From an uncultured Acidobacteriota bacterium (GTDB lineage: Bacteria; Acidobacteriota; Terriglobia; Terriglobales; Acidobacteriaceae): a DNA stretch of 6,145 nt. Positions 1-5,845 of this stretch are shown here, piece after piece. Both the position numbers and the translations under genes were made by a program. The stretch lies in the NCBI GenBank assembly GCA_903932385.1, contig CAIZGA010000604.1, forward strand, positions 1 through 6,145. The letters are read 5' to 3'. The notes below the pieces were generated by a model. That model was given only the letters and a program-made list of their open reading frames with translations, searched no databases and was not told the origin of the DNA. Each line of letters begins with the position of its first letter. Position 1 is the first letter of the stretch.

Positions 1-663
1 AACCTGACCAACCCGGATGGCACTACGGTTCCGCGTGACCCGACCAACCCGTCGCTCGGTCCCGTCCAGATTCCTCTGCCCGTCTATCGTCTCGTCAATG
101 TCGGCGGCGACACTTCTGTCACCTCCAACATTGAGTACCGCATCCCGATGTTTGAGCGGGCAACTTTCGCCATCTTTGACGATTTCGGCATGAACTTCAA
201 TCTGCGCGACTCGCAGCTGCGTGAGAGCACTCTCGGCCAGTCGGCCGTCACCAGCCCGCTCTACGGTTGCCCGCAGTATGTAAACGGTTCCTGCTACGGC
301 GGCCAGACGGTCAACTTCCCGTTCTTCCTCAAGACGGTCAGCGGCACCAACTTTGTGCCCCGCGACGATGTCGGCGGCGAAGTCTCCGTCATGCTCCCGG
401 TCATCAACGCGCCTTTCCGTCTCTACTACGCGTATAACCCGGTGCGACTCTACCAGAATGTGCCTCAGGCCCTGGCCCTTGGTCAGACCGCCTTCAGCGC
501 CCTGTTCCCCTGCACCAACAACACCACGCAGACCACCTGCGCCAATTCACACACCGGCGCCGGCGAGTATAGCTACCAGCAGGCGCTCCAGTATTACGGT
601 GCAGACTATCTGCTCCGCGAGCCGAGAAAGACCTTCCGCCTGACGGTAAGCACCACATTCTAG
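1..663 (+). CDS. bamA: Outer-membrane assembly factor BamA (Omp85), C-terminal part, 5' truncated
   Basis: The reading frame is open from the first base to a TAG at 661-663 and gives the last 220 residues of a longer protein. BamA is the outer-membrane barrel that folds and inserts other beta-barrel proteins. Only the end of the barrel is present; the N-terminal POTRA domains would lie upstream. Evidence is the motif VGGDTSVTSNIEYRIP at fragment residues 34-49, typical of a late Omp85 strand, the alternating aromatic/polar pattern around EVSVMLPV and FRLYYAYNPVR, and the ending FRLTVSTTF, where the terminal Phe is the signature of barrel proteins recognised by BAM. The likely extracellular loops are long and hold four cysteines (fragment residues 90, 98, 171 and 180). 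The OmpH/Skp gene downstream supports BamA over a generic Omp85 member. Family assignment is strong; BamA versus a paralogue (TamA-like) is less certain because POTRAs are not visible. Confidence 0.85.
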   Translation, partial: NLTNPDGTTVPRDPTNPSLGPVQIPLPVYRLVNVGGDTSVTSNIEYRIPMFERATFAIFDDFGMNFNLRDSQLRESTLGQSAVTSPLYGCPQYVNGSCYGGQTVNFPFFLKTVSGTNFVPRDDVGGEVSVMLPVINAPFRLYYAYNPVRLYQNVPQALALGQTAFSALFPCTNNTTQTTCANSHTGAGEYSYQQALQYYGADYLLREPRKTFRLTVSTTF

Positions 664-714
664 AGGCTGGCAGGATTGTTGTTCCTCTAACATCCTGCTG
701 CTTCTGAAATGGTC

Positions 715-720
715 TATAAT
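715..720 (+). promoter_or_regulatory. Possible -10 element (TATAAT) upstream of ompH
   Basis: A perfect TATAAT lies in the gap between bamA and ompH, about 52 bases after the bamA stop. No good TTGACA-like -35 box is found 16-18 bases upstream, and there is no TG extension. If it is used, transcription would start near position 727 and the ompH mRNA would have a leader of about 195 bases. The alternative is that ompH is only read through from bamA. Confidence 0.3.
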
Positions 721-799
721 CCAATGTGTCTCGAAGTAGTTCATTCGCCGACCCCATCCCCTGCAAAATCCTGCCCTTTCCGGTCAGGAGGATGCTTTT

Positions 800-898
800 G
801 TGAGATGTGACGGGGACAGGGGCTACGCGATGCATGGCCGTCAGCAATCGCCTCCACCGTGCCTGCACGGTATGGCCGCCCGGCTGATTCAGATCTGA
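800..898 (+). other. Candidate 32-codon upstream ORF in the ompH leader
   Basis: A GTG at 800 is preceded by a perfect Shine-Dalgarno AGGAGG (786-791) with an 8-base spacer. The frame runs 32 codons to TGA at 896-898 and ends 24 bases before the ompH ATG. The predicted peptide begins MRCDGDRGYAMHGRQQ and contains a Pro-Pro-Pro-Cys stretch. It has no signal peptide or recognisable family. It could be a leader peptide affecting ompH translation, or a chance match. I see the ribosome-binding site and frame directly; any function is inference. Confidence 0.2.
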
Positions 899-922
899 AA
901 CCTAAGGAGCTTCATAAGCAAC

Positions 923-1570
923 ATGAAACGCATCTCTGCTGTGCTCTGCCTCTTGCTGACCGCTGGATTCACATCCACCGCCATTTCCCAGACCGCGCCT
1001 GCCGCTGCTGCACCTGCTGCCGGCCCCACCAAGATTGCCATCATTGCCTTCCAGCCCGCACTTGCCCGCACCAATGAAGGCCAGCGCGCTCTGCAGGCTC
1101 TCTCGACCAAGTATGAGCCGACCCAGCAGCACCTCAAGGCGCTCAGCGACGAGATTGACTCACTCAAGAAGCAGCTGCAGGCCGACGGCGACAAGCTCTC
1201 TCCCGCAGAGAAGGCAAGCCGCTCGCAGACCATCGACACCAAGGACAAGCAGCTCCAGCTTGAGGCAGATGATGCCCAGACCCGTTACCAGAACGACATT
1301 CAGGACACCTTCGCCAAGATTGCCGATAAGGTCGGCAAGGTGCTCGTGAACTATGTCCAGCTGAACGGCTACACCCTGGTTGTGGATGTCAGCGGTCAGC
1401 AGACCACGGTTCTGTGGTATGCCCCCTCCACCGACATCACGGACGCGATTATCGCGGCTTACAACGCCTCTACGCCGACTATTACGGCCCCGACGGCGCC
1501 TGCAGCCGCAACGCACCCGGCAACCACCACGCCACGCAGCACCACCCCCCGCCCTGCAACCAGCAAGTAA
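923..1570 (+). CDS. skp: OmpH/Skp-family periplasmic chaperone
   Basis: This 215-residue protein fits the OmpH/Skp family, trimeric periplasmic chaperones that hold unfolded outer-membrane proteins on their way to BAM. Residues 1-22 form a signal peptide: MKR, a hydrophobic core VLCLLLTAGF, and probable cleavage near TAISQ. Residues 37-45 (KIAIIAFQP) match the first strand, normally followed by a small conserved segment with an early Gln. Residues 55-135 are charged, Leu-rich and coiled-coil-like, the tentacle region (ALSDEIDSLKKQLQADGDKL). Residues 136-180 (VLVNYVQLNGYTLVVDVSG, then DITDAIIAAYN) match the closing strand and final helix, where the family has a 'DIT..I...YN' ending. Residues 183-215 are an added Pro/Thr/Ala tail. 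AAGGAG at 904-909 is the likely ribosome-binding site, though the 13-base spacer is long. It sits 259 bases after bamA, the usual partner, and ends at a strong terminator. Confidence 0.88.
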   Translation: MKRISAVLCLLLTAGFTSTAISQTAPAAAAPAAGPTKIAIIAFQPALARTNEGQRALQALSTKYEPTQQHLKALSDEIDSLKKQLQADGDKLSPAEKASRSQTIDTKDKQLQLEADDAQTRYQNDIQDTFAKIADKVGKVLVNYVQLNGYTLVVDVSGQQTTVLWYAPSTDITDAIIAAYNASTPTITAPTAPAAATHPATTTPRSTTPRPATSK

Positions 1571-1588
1571 ATCAGTGGTTGAATTTTC

Positions 1589-1622
1589 AAAAAGGTGTGC
1601 CCCCAACGGGCACACCTTTTTT
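1589..1622 (+). terminator. Rho-independent terminator after ompH, bidirectional in form
   Basis: A perfect GC-rich stem pairs GGTGTGCCC (1594-1602) with GGGCACACC (1608-1616) around the 5-base loop CCAAC. It is flanked by five A's on the left (1589-1593) and six T's on the right (1617-1622). It starts 18 bases after the ompH stop. Because the A-run reads as T's on the other strand, it could also stop transcripts coming leftwards from lepA, whose stop codon lies about 330 bases away. Confidence 0.9.
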
Positions 1623-1953
1623 ATGTCCTCATCGGCCACTTTTCGTCAGCTATCCTGTGGAAAATTTTGTGGATTACGCCAGCCGCAATTCCCGCGCTTC
1701 GCACCATTCTTTAAGCATTTTCCGCGCGCAGATTCAGCTATGTGAATTTATCGTAATAATATCAATCACTTACACATGAAATCAGGGTGCCGATTCGGGA
1801 TATCCACTGCCCATTCTCTAAGAATTCTCAAATCCCAGTCTTGACGGCTTTCCACAAAATCGAGTTAAGGGAAATTAACACTTGCCGCCGCTATAGGCAG
1901 TTTTTTCTATCATTTCTGGGCAGTTTCCTGCCCAGAATCGCATAGCAATCCGG
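1623..1953. other. Convergent intergenic region between ompH and lepA
   Basis: These 331 bases hold no convincing gene. They are more AT-rich than the flanking genes, especially about 1730-1780. The only small frames seen, such as one of 22 codons from ATG 1776, lack a ribosome-binding site. Visible structures are two DnaA-box-like nonamers in the same direction (1656-1664 and 1668-1676), a third near-match in the other direction (1848-1856), a TTGACG at 1841-1846 without a matching -10 box, and an inverted repeat at 1914-1937. It is most simply the 3' untranslated space of two convergent genes. Confidence 0.6.
1914..1937 (-). repeat. Perfect 10-bp inverted repeat just after the lepA stop
   Basis: TTCTGGGCAG (1914-1923) pairs perfectly with CTGCCCAGAA (1928-1937) around a 4-base loop. 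It lies 16 bases past the lepA stop codon on the lepA transcript. There is no T-run after the stem on either strand, so it is not a textbook intrinsic terminator. It could protect the lepA mRNA 3' end or act as a pause site. Confidence 0.5.
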
Positions 1954-3756
1954 CTAGTCTTCGCCGACCTTCAGCACCGCCAGGAAGGCTTCCTGCGGGA
2001 TATCCACCTTACCGATTCGCTTCATGCGCTTCTTGCCTTCTTTCTGCTTCTCCAGCAGCTTGCGCTTACGGCTGATGTCGCCGCCGTAGCACTTGGCAAT
2101 CACGTTCTTGCGGATGGCCGTGACGGTTTCGCGGGCAATCACCTTGGCACCGATGGCCGCCTGGATGGCCACCTCAAACATCTGCCGCGGAATCAACTCG
2201 CGCATCTTGGAGACCAACAGCCTGCCGCGTTCATACGCCGCGTCTTTGTGCACAATCACACTCAGTGCATCCACCGGGTCGCCGCCAATCAGGATGTCCA
2301 TCTTCACCATCGGCGAGACCCACATGCCGGCCAAGTGGTAATCCAGCGAAGCATAGCCGCGAGAGACCGACTTCAGCCGATCGTAAAAATCCAGCACGAT
2401 TTCATTCAGCGGCAGCTCATAGGTCAGCAGCACACGCGTCTCGGAGACATACTCGAAGTTCATCTGCCGACCGCGCTTCTCTTCCACCAGTTTCAGAATG
2501 CCGCCAACATATTCCTCGTTGGTCAGAATCTTCGCCGTGATTACCGGCTCTTCAATCTGCTCAATCTCGGTCACCTCCGGCCAGCGCGAGGGGTTGTCCA
2601 CCCAGATGACGCTGCCGTCGGTCATGGTGATTCTGTACCGCACACCCGGCGCCGTCGTAATCAGGTCCAGGTTGTATTCGCGTTCCAACCGCTCCTGAAT
2701 AATTTCCAGATGCAGCAGGCCGAGAAAACCGCAGCGAAATCCGAATCCCAGCGCGACGGAGCTTTCCGGCTCAAAATTAAAGCTGGCGTCATTCAGCCGC
2801 AGTTTCTCCAACGCATCACGCAGCATCGCATGTTCGTGCGAATCCACCGTGTAGATGCCGGCGAAGACCATGCTCTTGATGTCTTCGAATCCGGGCAGCG
2901 CATGTTCGCAGGGCCGCACCACATCGGTGATGGTGTCGCCCACCTTGCTGTCGGCCACGTTCTTGATGGTCGCGGTAAAGAATCCCACCTCACCCGCAGA
3001 GAGTTCTTCAATCTCCACCGGCTTGGGCGTCATCACGCCCATCGACTCCACATCGAATTCTTTTCCATTCGACATCAGCCGGATCTTCATGCCCTTGCGC
3101 ATACGGCCGTTGATGATACGCGCCAGCACAATCACGCCGCGGTAGGGATCGAACCACGAATCAAAAATCAGTGCCTGCAACGGGGCTTCCGGATCACCCT
3201 TGGGCGGCGGCAGCAGCATCACCACCGCTTCCAAAATGTCGGCCACATTCAACCCCGTCTTCGCGCTTACCGCAATGGCGTCGCTGGCTGGCAGGCCGAC
3301 GGACTTCTCAATCATTTCCTTGGTGCGCTCAATGTCGGCCGAAGGCAAATCAATTTTGTTGATGACAGGAATAATGTCCAGCCCGTTGCTGATGGCGAGA
3401 TAGGCATTCGCCAGTGTCTGCGCCTCCACGCCCTGCGACGCATCCACTACCAGCAGCGCGCCTTCGCACGATGCCAGTGAGCGCGAAACTTCATAGCTGA
3501 AGTCCACATGGCCCGGCGTGTCGATGAGGTTCAGCTGATAGGTGACGCCGTCACTGGCCTTGTACATCATGCGCACGGTATGCGCCTTGATGGTGATGCC
3601 GCGTTCGCGTTCCAGGTCCATCGCATCCAGCACCTGCGCCTGCATCTCGCGCTGCGTCAGCGAGCCGGTCAGCTCCAGCAGCCGGTCAGAGAGGGTGGAT
3701 TTGCCATGGTCAATGTGGGCAATGATGGCAAAGTTGCGTATGTAGCGTGTGTCCAT
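1954..3756 (-). CDS. lepA: Elongation factor 4 (LepA), ribosome-associated GTPase
   Basis: This complete 600-residue protein matches the family's usual length (about 600). LepA binds the ribosome and hydrolyses GTP; it has been described as back-translocating tRNAs and, more recently, as affecting initiation and 30S maturation. All GTPase motifs are visible: G1 AHIDHGKST (13-21), G2 around [10 protein letters not shown] (51-60), G3 DTPGH (79-83), G4 NKID (133-136) and G5 SAKTG (164-168). Domain II follows from about 190, then two EF-G-like folds ([21 protein letters not shown] and the [21 protein letters not shown] region). The LepA-specific C-terminal domain is present with [20 protein letters not shown] (556-575) and KKRMKRIG. 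The His in HGKST and DTPGH are intact, so it should be active. The ATG at 3756 is the first possible start, since an in-frame TAA lies two codons upstream. No clear Shine-Dalgarno precedes it; a TACAAT (minus strand, 3772-3777) is a weak -10 candidate. It is divergent from the transglycosylase gene. Confidence 0.98.
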   Translation of the reverse strand: MDTRYIRNFAIIAHIDHGKSTLSDRLLELTGSLTQREMQAQVLDAMDLERERGITIKAHTVRMMYKASDGVTYQLNLIDTPGHVDFSYEVSRSLASCEGALLVVDASQGVEAQTLANAYLAISNGLDIIPVINKIDLPSADIERTKEMIEKSVGLPASDAIAVSAKTGLNVADILEAVVMLLPPPKGDPEAPLQALIFDSWFDPYRGVIVLARIINGRMRKGMKIRLMSNGKEFDVESMGVMTPKPVEIEELSAGEVGFFTATIKNVADSKVGDTITDVVRPCEHALPGFEDIKSMVFAGIYTVDSHEHAMLRDALEKLRLNDASFNFEPESSVALGFGFRCGFLGLLHLEIIQERLEREYNLDLITTAPGVRYRITMTDGSVIWVDNPSRWPEVTEIEQIEEPVITAKILTNEEYVGGILKLVEEKRGRQMNFEYVSETRVLLTYELPLNEIVLDFYDRLKSVSRGYASLDYHLAGMWVSPMVKMDILIGGDPVDALSVIVHKDAAYERGRLLVSKMRELIPRQMFEVAIQAAIGAKVIARETVTAIRKNVIAKCYGGDISRKRKLLEKQKEGKKRMKRIGKVDIPQEAFLAVLKVGED

Positions 3757-3810
3757 GTCGTCTTATTTCTTATTGTATTTGTATTTATCGCAAAGCTGTC
3801 GCATTCCCGC

Positions 3811-3828
3811 TGCAATCATTCGATTGCA
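3811..3828. promoter_or_regulatory. Perfect inverted repeat in the divergent lepA/mltD-like promoter region
   Basis: TGCAATC (3811-3817) and GATTGCA (3822-3828) form a perfect 7-bp inverted repeat with a 4-base spacer. It lies 54 bases upstream of the lepA ATG and about 100 bases upstream of the transglycosylase start, in a gap that must hold both promoters. The form suits a dimeric regulator's operator; it could also be chance. No regulator family can be named from the sequence. Confidence 0.35.
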
Positions 3829-3930
3829 TATCCTCTCCGCTGCAGCCATCCCATGCGTCTGAACGTCTTACAATAAGGGATGGCGCGCATTACGCTCGCC
3901 AACACTACTCCCGGAGCCGGCTGCGCGCGC

Positions 3931-5706
3931 ATGAATATGAACCTGCTGCTGAAAACAGGCCTCGCGCTCTCGCTGGCGCTTCCCGCTGCGGCGCAGCAGA
4001 AGAACGCCGCTCCTGCCGAGCCCACCACCACGCAGCAGGCCGCCGACGCCATCCACGCCTACAAAGTGCAGCAACTGACAGACATGGCCGAGCGCCGCTA
4101 CCAGAGCGGTGTGGAAAATTACCGCGCCGGCAAACTCGACGCCGCGCGTAGCGACTTTGACGACGCCGTGGACATGATGCTTTCCAGCGGTCTCGACATT
4201 CAGGCCGACCCGCAACTGAGCGACGAGTTTGACCGCATTGTGGACCGCGTGAACACGCTGGAGATGGAAGCGCTGAAAGTGGGCAATGGATTCACCGTCC
4301 ATGAAGAAGCCGCACCGGTGGAAGCCGACACCAACATCACCTTCACCAGTGACCCCAACCTGACTGCAAAACTGAACGCTGAAATTAAAAACATCAGCTC
4401 CGATATTCCGCTCACCGTGAATGAGTATGTAGAAGGCTTCATCAACTACTACACAAATTCCGAGAGCGGCCACGCACACTTTGTGCACTCGCTGGAACGC
4501 GCCGGAAAATACAAGGACATGATTCAACGCGTGCTGCGCGAAGAAGGCGTACCGCAGGACCTAATCTATCTCGCCGTCGCCGAGTCCGGATTTCAGCCGC
4601 AGGCCTACAACGCACGCTCCGGCGCTGGCGGCATGTGGCAGTTCATGCCCTTCTCCGGCTACGGCCTCGACCGCAACGGCTGGTTCGACGAGCGTTTTGA
4701 TCCGGAAAAATCCACACGCGCCTATGCCCGCTATATTAAATTTCTCTACAACCAGTTTGGCGACTGGAACCTTGCCATGGCCGCGTACAACTGGGGCCCG
4801 GGAAATATTCAGAAGGCCGTGCAGCGCACCGGCTATGCCGACTTCTGGGAACTCTACCGCCGCAATGTTCTGCCCAGCGAAACTAAAAATTATGTTCCCG
4901 GTATCCTGGCGGCCATCATCATTTCAAAAGACGCCAAGCAATATGGGCTGGACAATATCACGCCGGAACCGGCGCAGTTGAGCGATACCGTCAACATTGA
5001 TTATTCGATTGACCTGCATCTGGTGGCCGACGTCACCGGCGCGTCGCTGGAGGAAATTGTTGCGCTGAACCCGAGCCTGCTGCGCATGACCACACCGCGC
5101 GACATCAGCTTCGATCTTCATATCCCGCCCGGAACGACTGCTGAATTCCAGAAACGCGTGAACGCCGTGCCGGAAGAGAAACGCGACAGCTGGCGCTTTC
5201 ATCTAGTTGCTGACGGTGAATCGCTCGGCGGCATTGCAGAAAATTTCCACGTGAAAGAAAAAGAGCTGGCGCAGGTGAACAATCTTGATTCCGGCGATGA
5301 TGTCTCCGCCGGCGACGAGTTGGTCATCCCGGTAGCCCTTGCCGCAAAGACCGGCCTCCATACCGTGACTTACAAATTGCGTACGGGCGATACGCTGGTC
5401 ACCGTTGCCGACCGCTTCGGCGTGACCGTTGCCGAACTGCGCAGCTGGAACCATCTAAAAACAAATGCAGTGGCTCCGGGCCGTTCGCTCACCGTTGCGG
5501 AGCCGGTGCATCTGGCCCCTGCCGGTCGCGGTCGTCGTCGCGCAAAGACCAGTACTGCCAGCAGCAGCAAGCGCGCTTCCGCTACAGGCACTGCAAAATC
5601 CGGCAGCGCAAAAACTTCGTCATCGAAGTCCGGCAGCAGCAAGTCATCGTCTACCAAGTCACACACTGCCGCTGCATCGAAAAAGAAGTCAAAATCCGCA
5701 AACTGA
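3931..5706 (+). CDS. mltD: MltD-like lytic transglycosylase with three LysM units and a Lys/Ser tail
   Basis: The 591-residue product should cleave peptidoglycan glycan strands in the periplasm, giving 1,6-anhydro-muropeptides. From the ATG at 3931, residues 1-22 are a signal peptide (MNMNLLLK, then a hydrophobic core ending LPAAAQQ). There is no lipobox cysteine, unlike E. coli MltD. Residues about 50-85 resemble one TPR-like helical hairpin. The SLT domain spans about 195-335: AVAESGF with catalytic Glu218, the GAGGMWQFMP motif, and AMAAYNWGPGNI. Three LysM-type units follow, at about 357-401 (degenerate), 419-467 (HLVADGESLGGIAENF) and 477-522 (YKLRTGDTLVTVADRFGV); these bind glycan. Residues 530-591 are a Lys/Ser/Ala-rich tail. 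An upstream in-frame ATG at 3880 would add 17 residues, but it has no spaced ribosome-binding site and directly follows AAGGG; 3931 gives a cleaner signal peptide. GGAG at 3913-3916 is a weak ribosome-binding site. It is longer than E. coli MltD (about 450). Confidence 0.92.
   Translation: MNMNLLLKTGLALSLALPAAAQQKNAAPAEPTTTQQAADAIHAYKVQQLTDMAERRYQSGVENYRAGKLDAARSDFDDAVDMMLSSGLDIQADPQLSDEFDRIVDRVNTLEMEALKVGNGFTVHEEAAPVEADTNITFTSDPNLTAKLNAEIKNISSDIPLTVNEYVEGFINYYTNSESGHAHFVHSLERAGKYKDMIQRVLREEGVPQDLIYLAVAESGFQPQAYNARSGAGGMWQFMPFSGYGLDRNGWFDERFDPEKSTRAYARYIKFLYNQFGDWNLAMAAYNWGPGNIQKAVQRTGYADFWELYRRNVLPSETKNYVPGILAAIIISKDAKQYGLDNITPEPAQLSDTVNIDYSIDLHLVADVTGASLEEIVALNPSLLRMTTPRDISFDLHIPPGTTAEFQKRVNAVPEEKRDSWRFHLVADGESLGGIAENFHVKEKELAQVNNLDSGDDVSAGDELVIPVALAAKTGLHTVTYKLRTGDTLVTVADRFGVTVAELRSWNHLKTNAVAPGRSLTVAEPVHLAPAGRGRRRAKTSTASSSKRASATGTAKSGSAKTSSSKSGSSKSSSTKSHTAAASKKKSKSAN
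5596..5655 (+). repeat. 10-residue tandem repeat in the transglycosylase tail
   Basis: Within the C-terminal tail two successive 30-base units encode KSGSAKTSSS and KSGSSKSSST, followed by a partial third unit beginning KS. TCCGGCAGC recurs exactly 30 bases apart (5599-5607 and 5629-5637). The units differ at several bases, so this is an older duplication or selected low-complexity sequence rather than a fresh slip. Confidence 0.65.
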
Positions 5707-5845
5707 TGTGGCGGATGAGTATATAAAAAAAGAAAAAATCTTCGCAGTATTTACTTGCGTTTGTTTCGCGAACGTAGCATCCTGTATCAGTTGAAGGTTT
5801 GCACGACAACAATGCGGCATCTGCCATAACTGGTACGGAGGAGCT
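5707..5845. other. Gap between the transglycosylase gene and the split-charge gene
   Basis: This stretch begins with an A-rich tract (about 5720-5738) straight after the transglycosylase stop. No hairpin-plus-T-run terminator is present. TTCGCGAA (5765-5772) is a perfect 8-base palindrome. TAGCAT (5775-5780) could be a -10 box, but the -35 candidates upstream (TTTACT, TTGCGT) are at poor spacing. The next gene may therefore be read through from the transglycosylase or have a weak promoter of its own. Confidence 0.35.
5837..5843 (+). promoter_or_regulatory. Strong Shine-Dalgarno site GGAGGAG
   Basis: GGAGGAG ends two bases before the ATG at 5846; counting the core GGAGG (5837-5841) the spacer is 4 bases. 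It is the strongest ribosome-binding site next to any clear gene in the window and fixes the start of the last gene. Confidence 0.75.

Noticed and set aside
923..949. Cysteine at residue 9 of the OmpH/Skp signal as a lipoprotein site
   Set aside because: The preceding residues (AVL) do not fit a lipobox, where a small residue must precede the Cys, and the position is too close to the N-terminus.
1776..1844. 22-codon ORF in the convergent intergenic region
   Set aside because: No ribosome-binding site precedes it and the peptide has no notable features.
1841..1869. TTGACG as a possible -35 box
   Set aside because: No acceptable -10 box lies 16-18 bases downstream and no gene follows on that strand.
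1881..1906. Weak hairpin (TTGCC/GGCAG) followed by six T's on the + strand
   Set aside because: The stem is only 4-5 bp with a 9-base loop and no transcript is known to enter from the left after the strong terminator; too weak to call a terminator.
2248..3480. 410-codon open frame on the + strand opposite lepA
   Set aside because: It is rich in His, Arg and Gln, has no ribosome-binding site, and lies wholly within the highly conserved lepA on the other strand; it is a shadow of GC-biased third codon positions.
3868..4527. 219-codon open frame on the - strand within the transglycosylase gene
   Set aside because: It overlaps a well-supported signal peptide and N-terminal region and shows no family features.
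5765..5772. Palindrome TTCGCGAA before the split-charge gene
   Set aside because: Eight bases is too short to assign to a regulator, and the flanks do not extend the symmetry.
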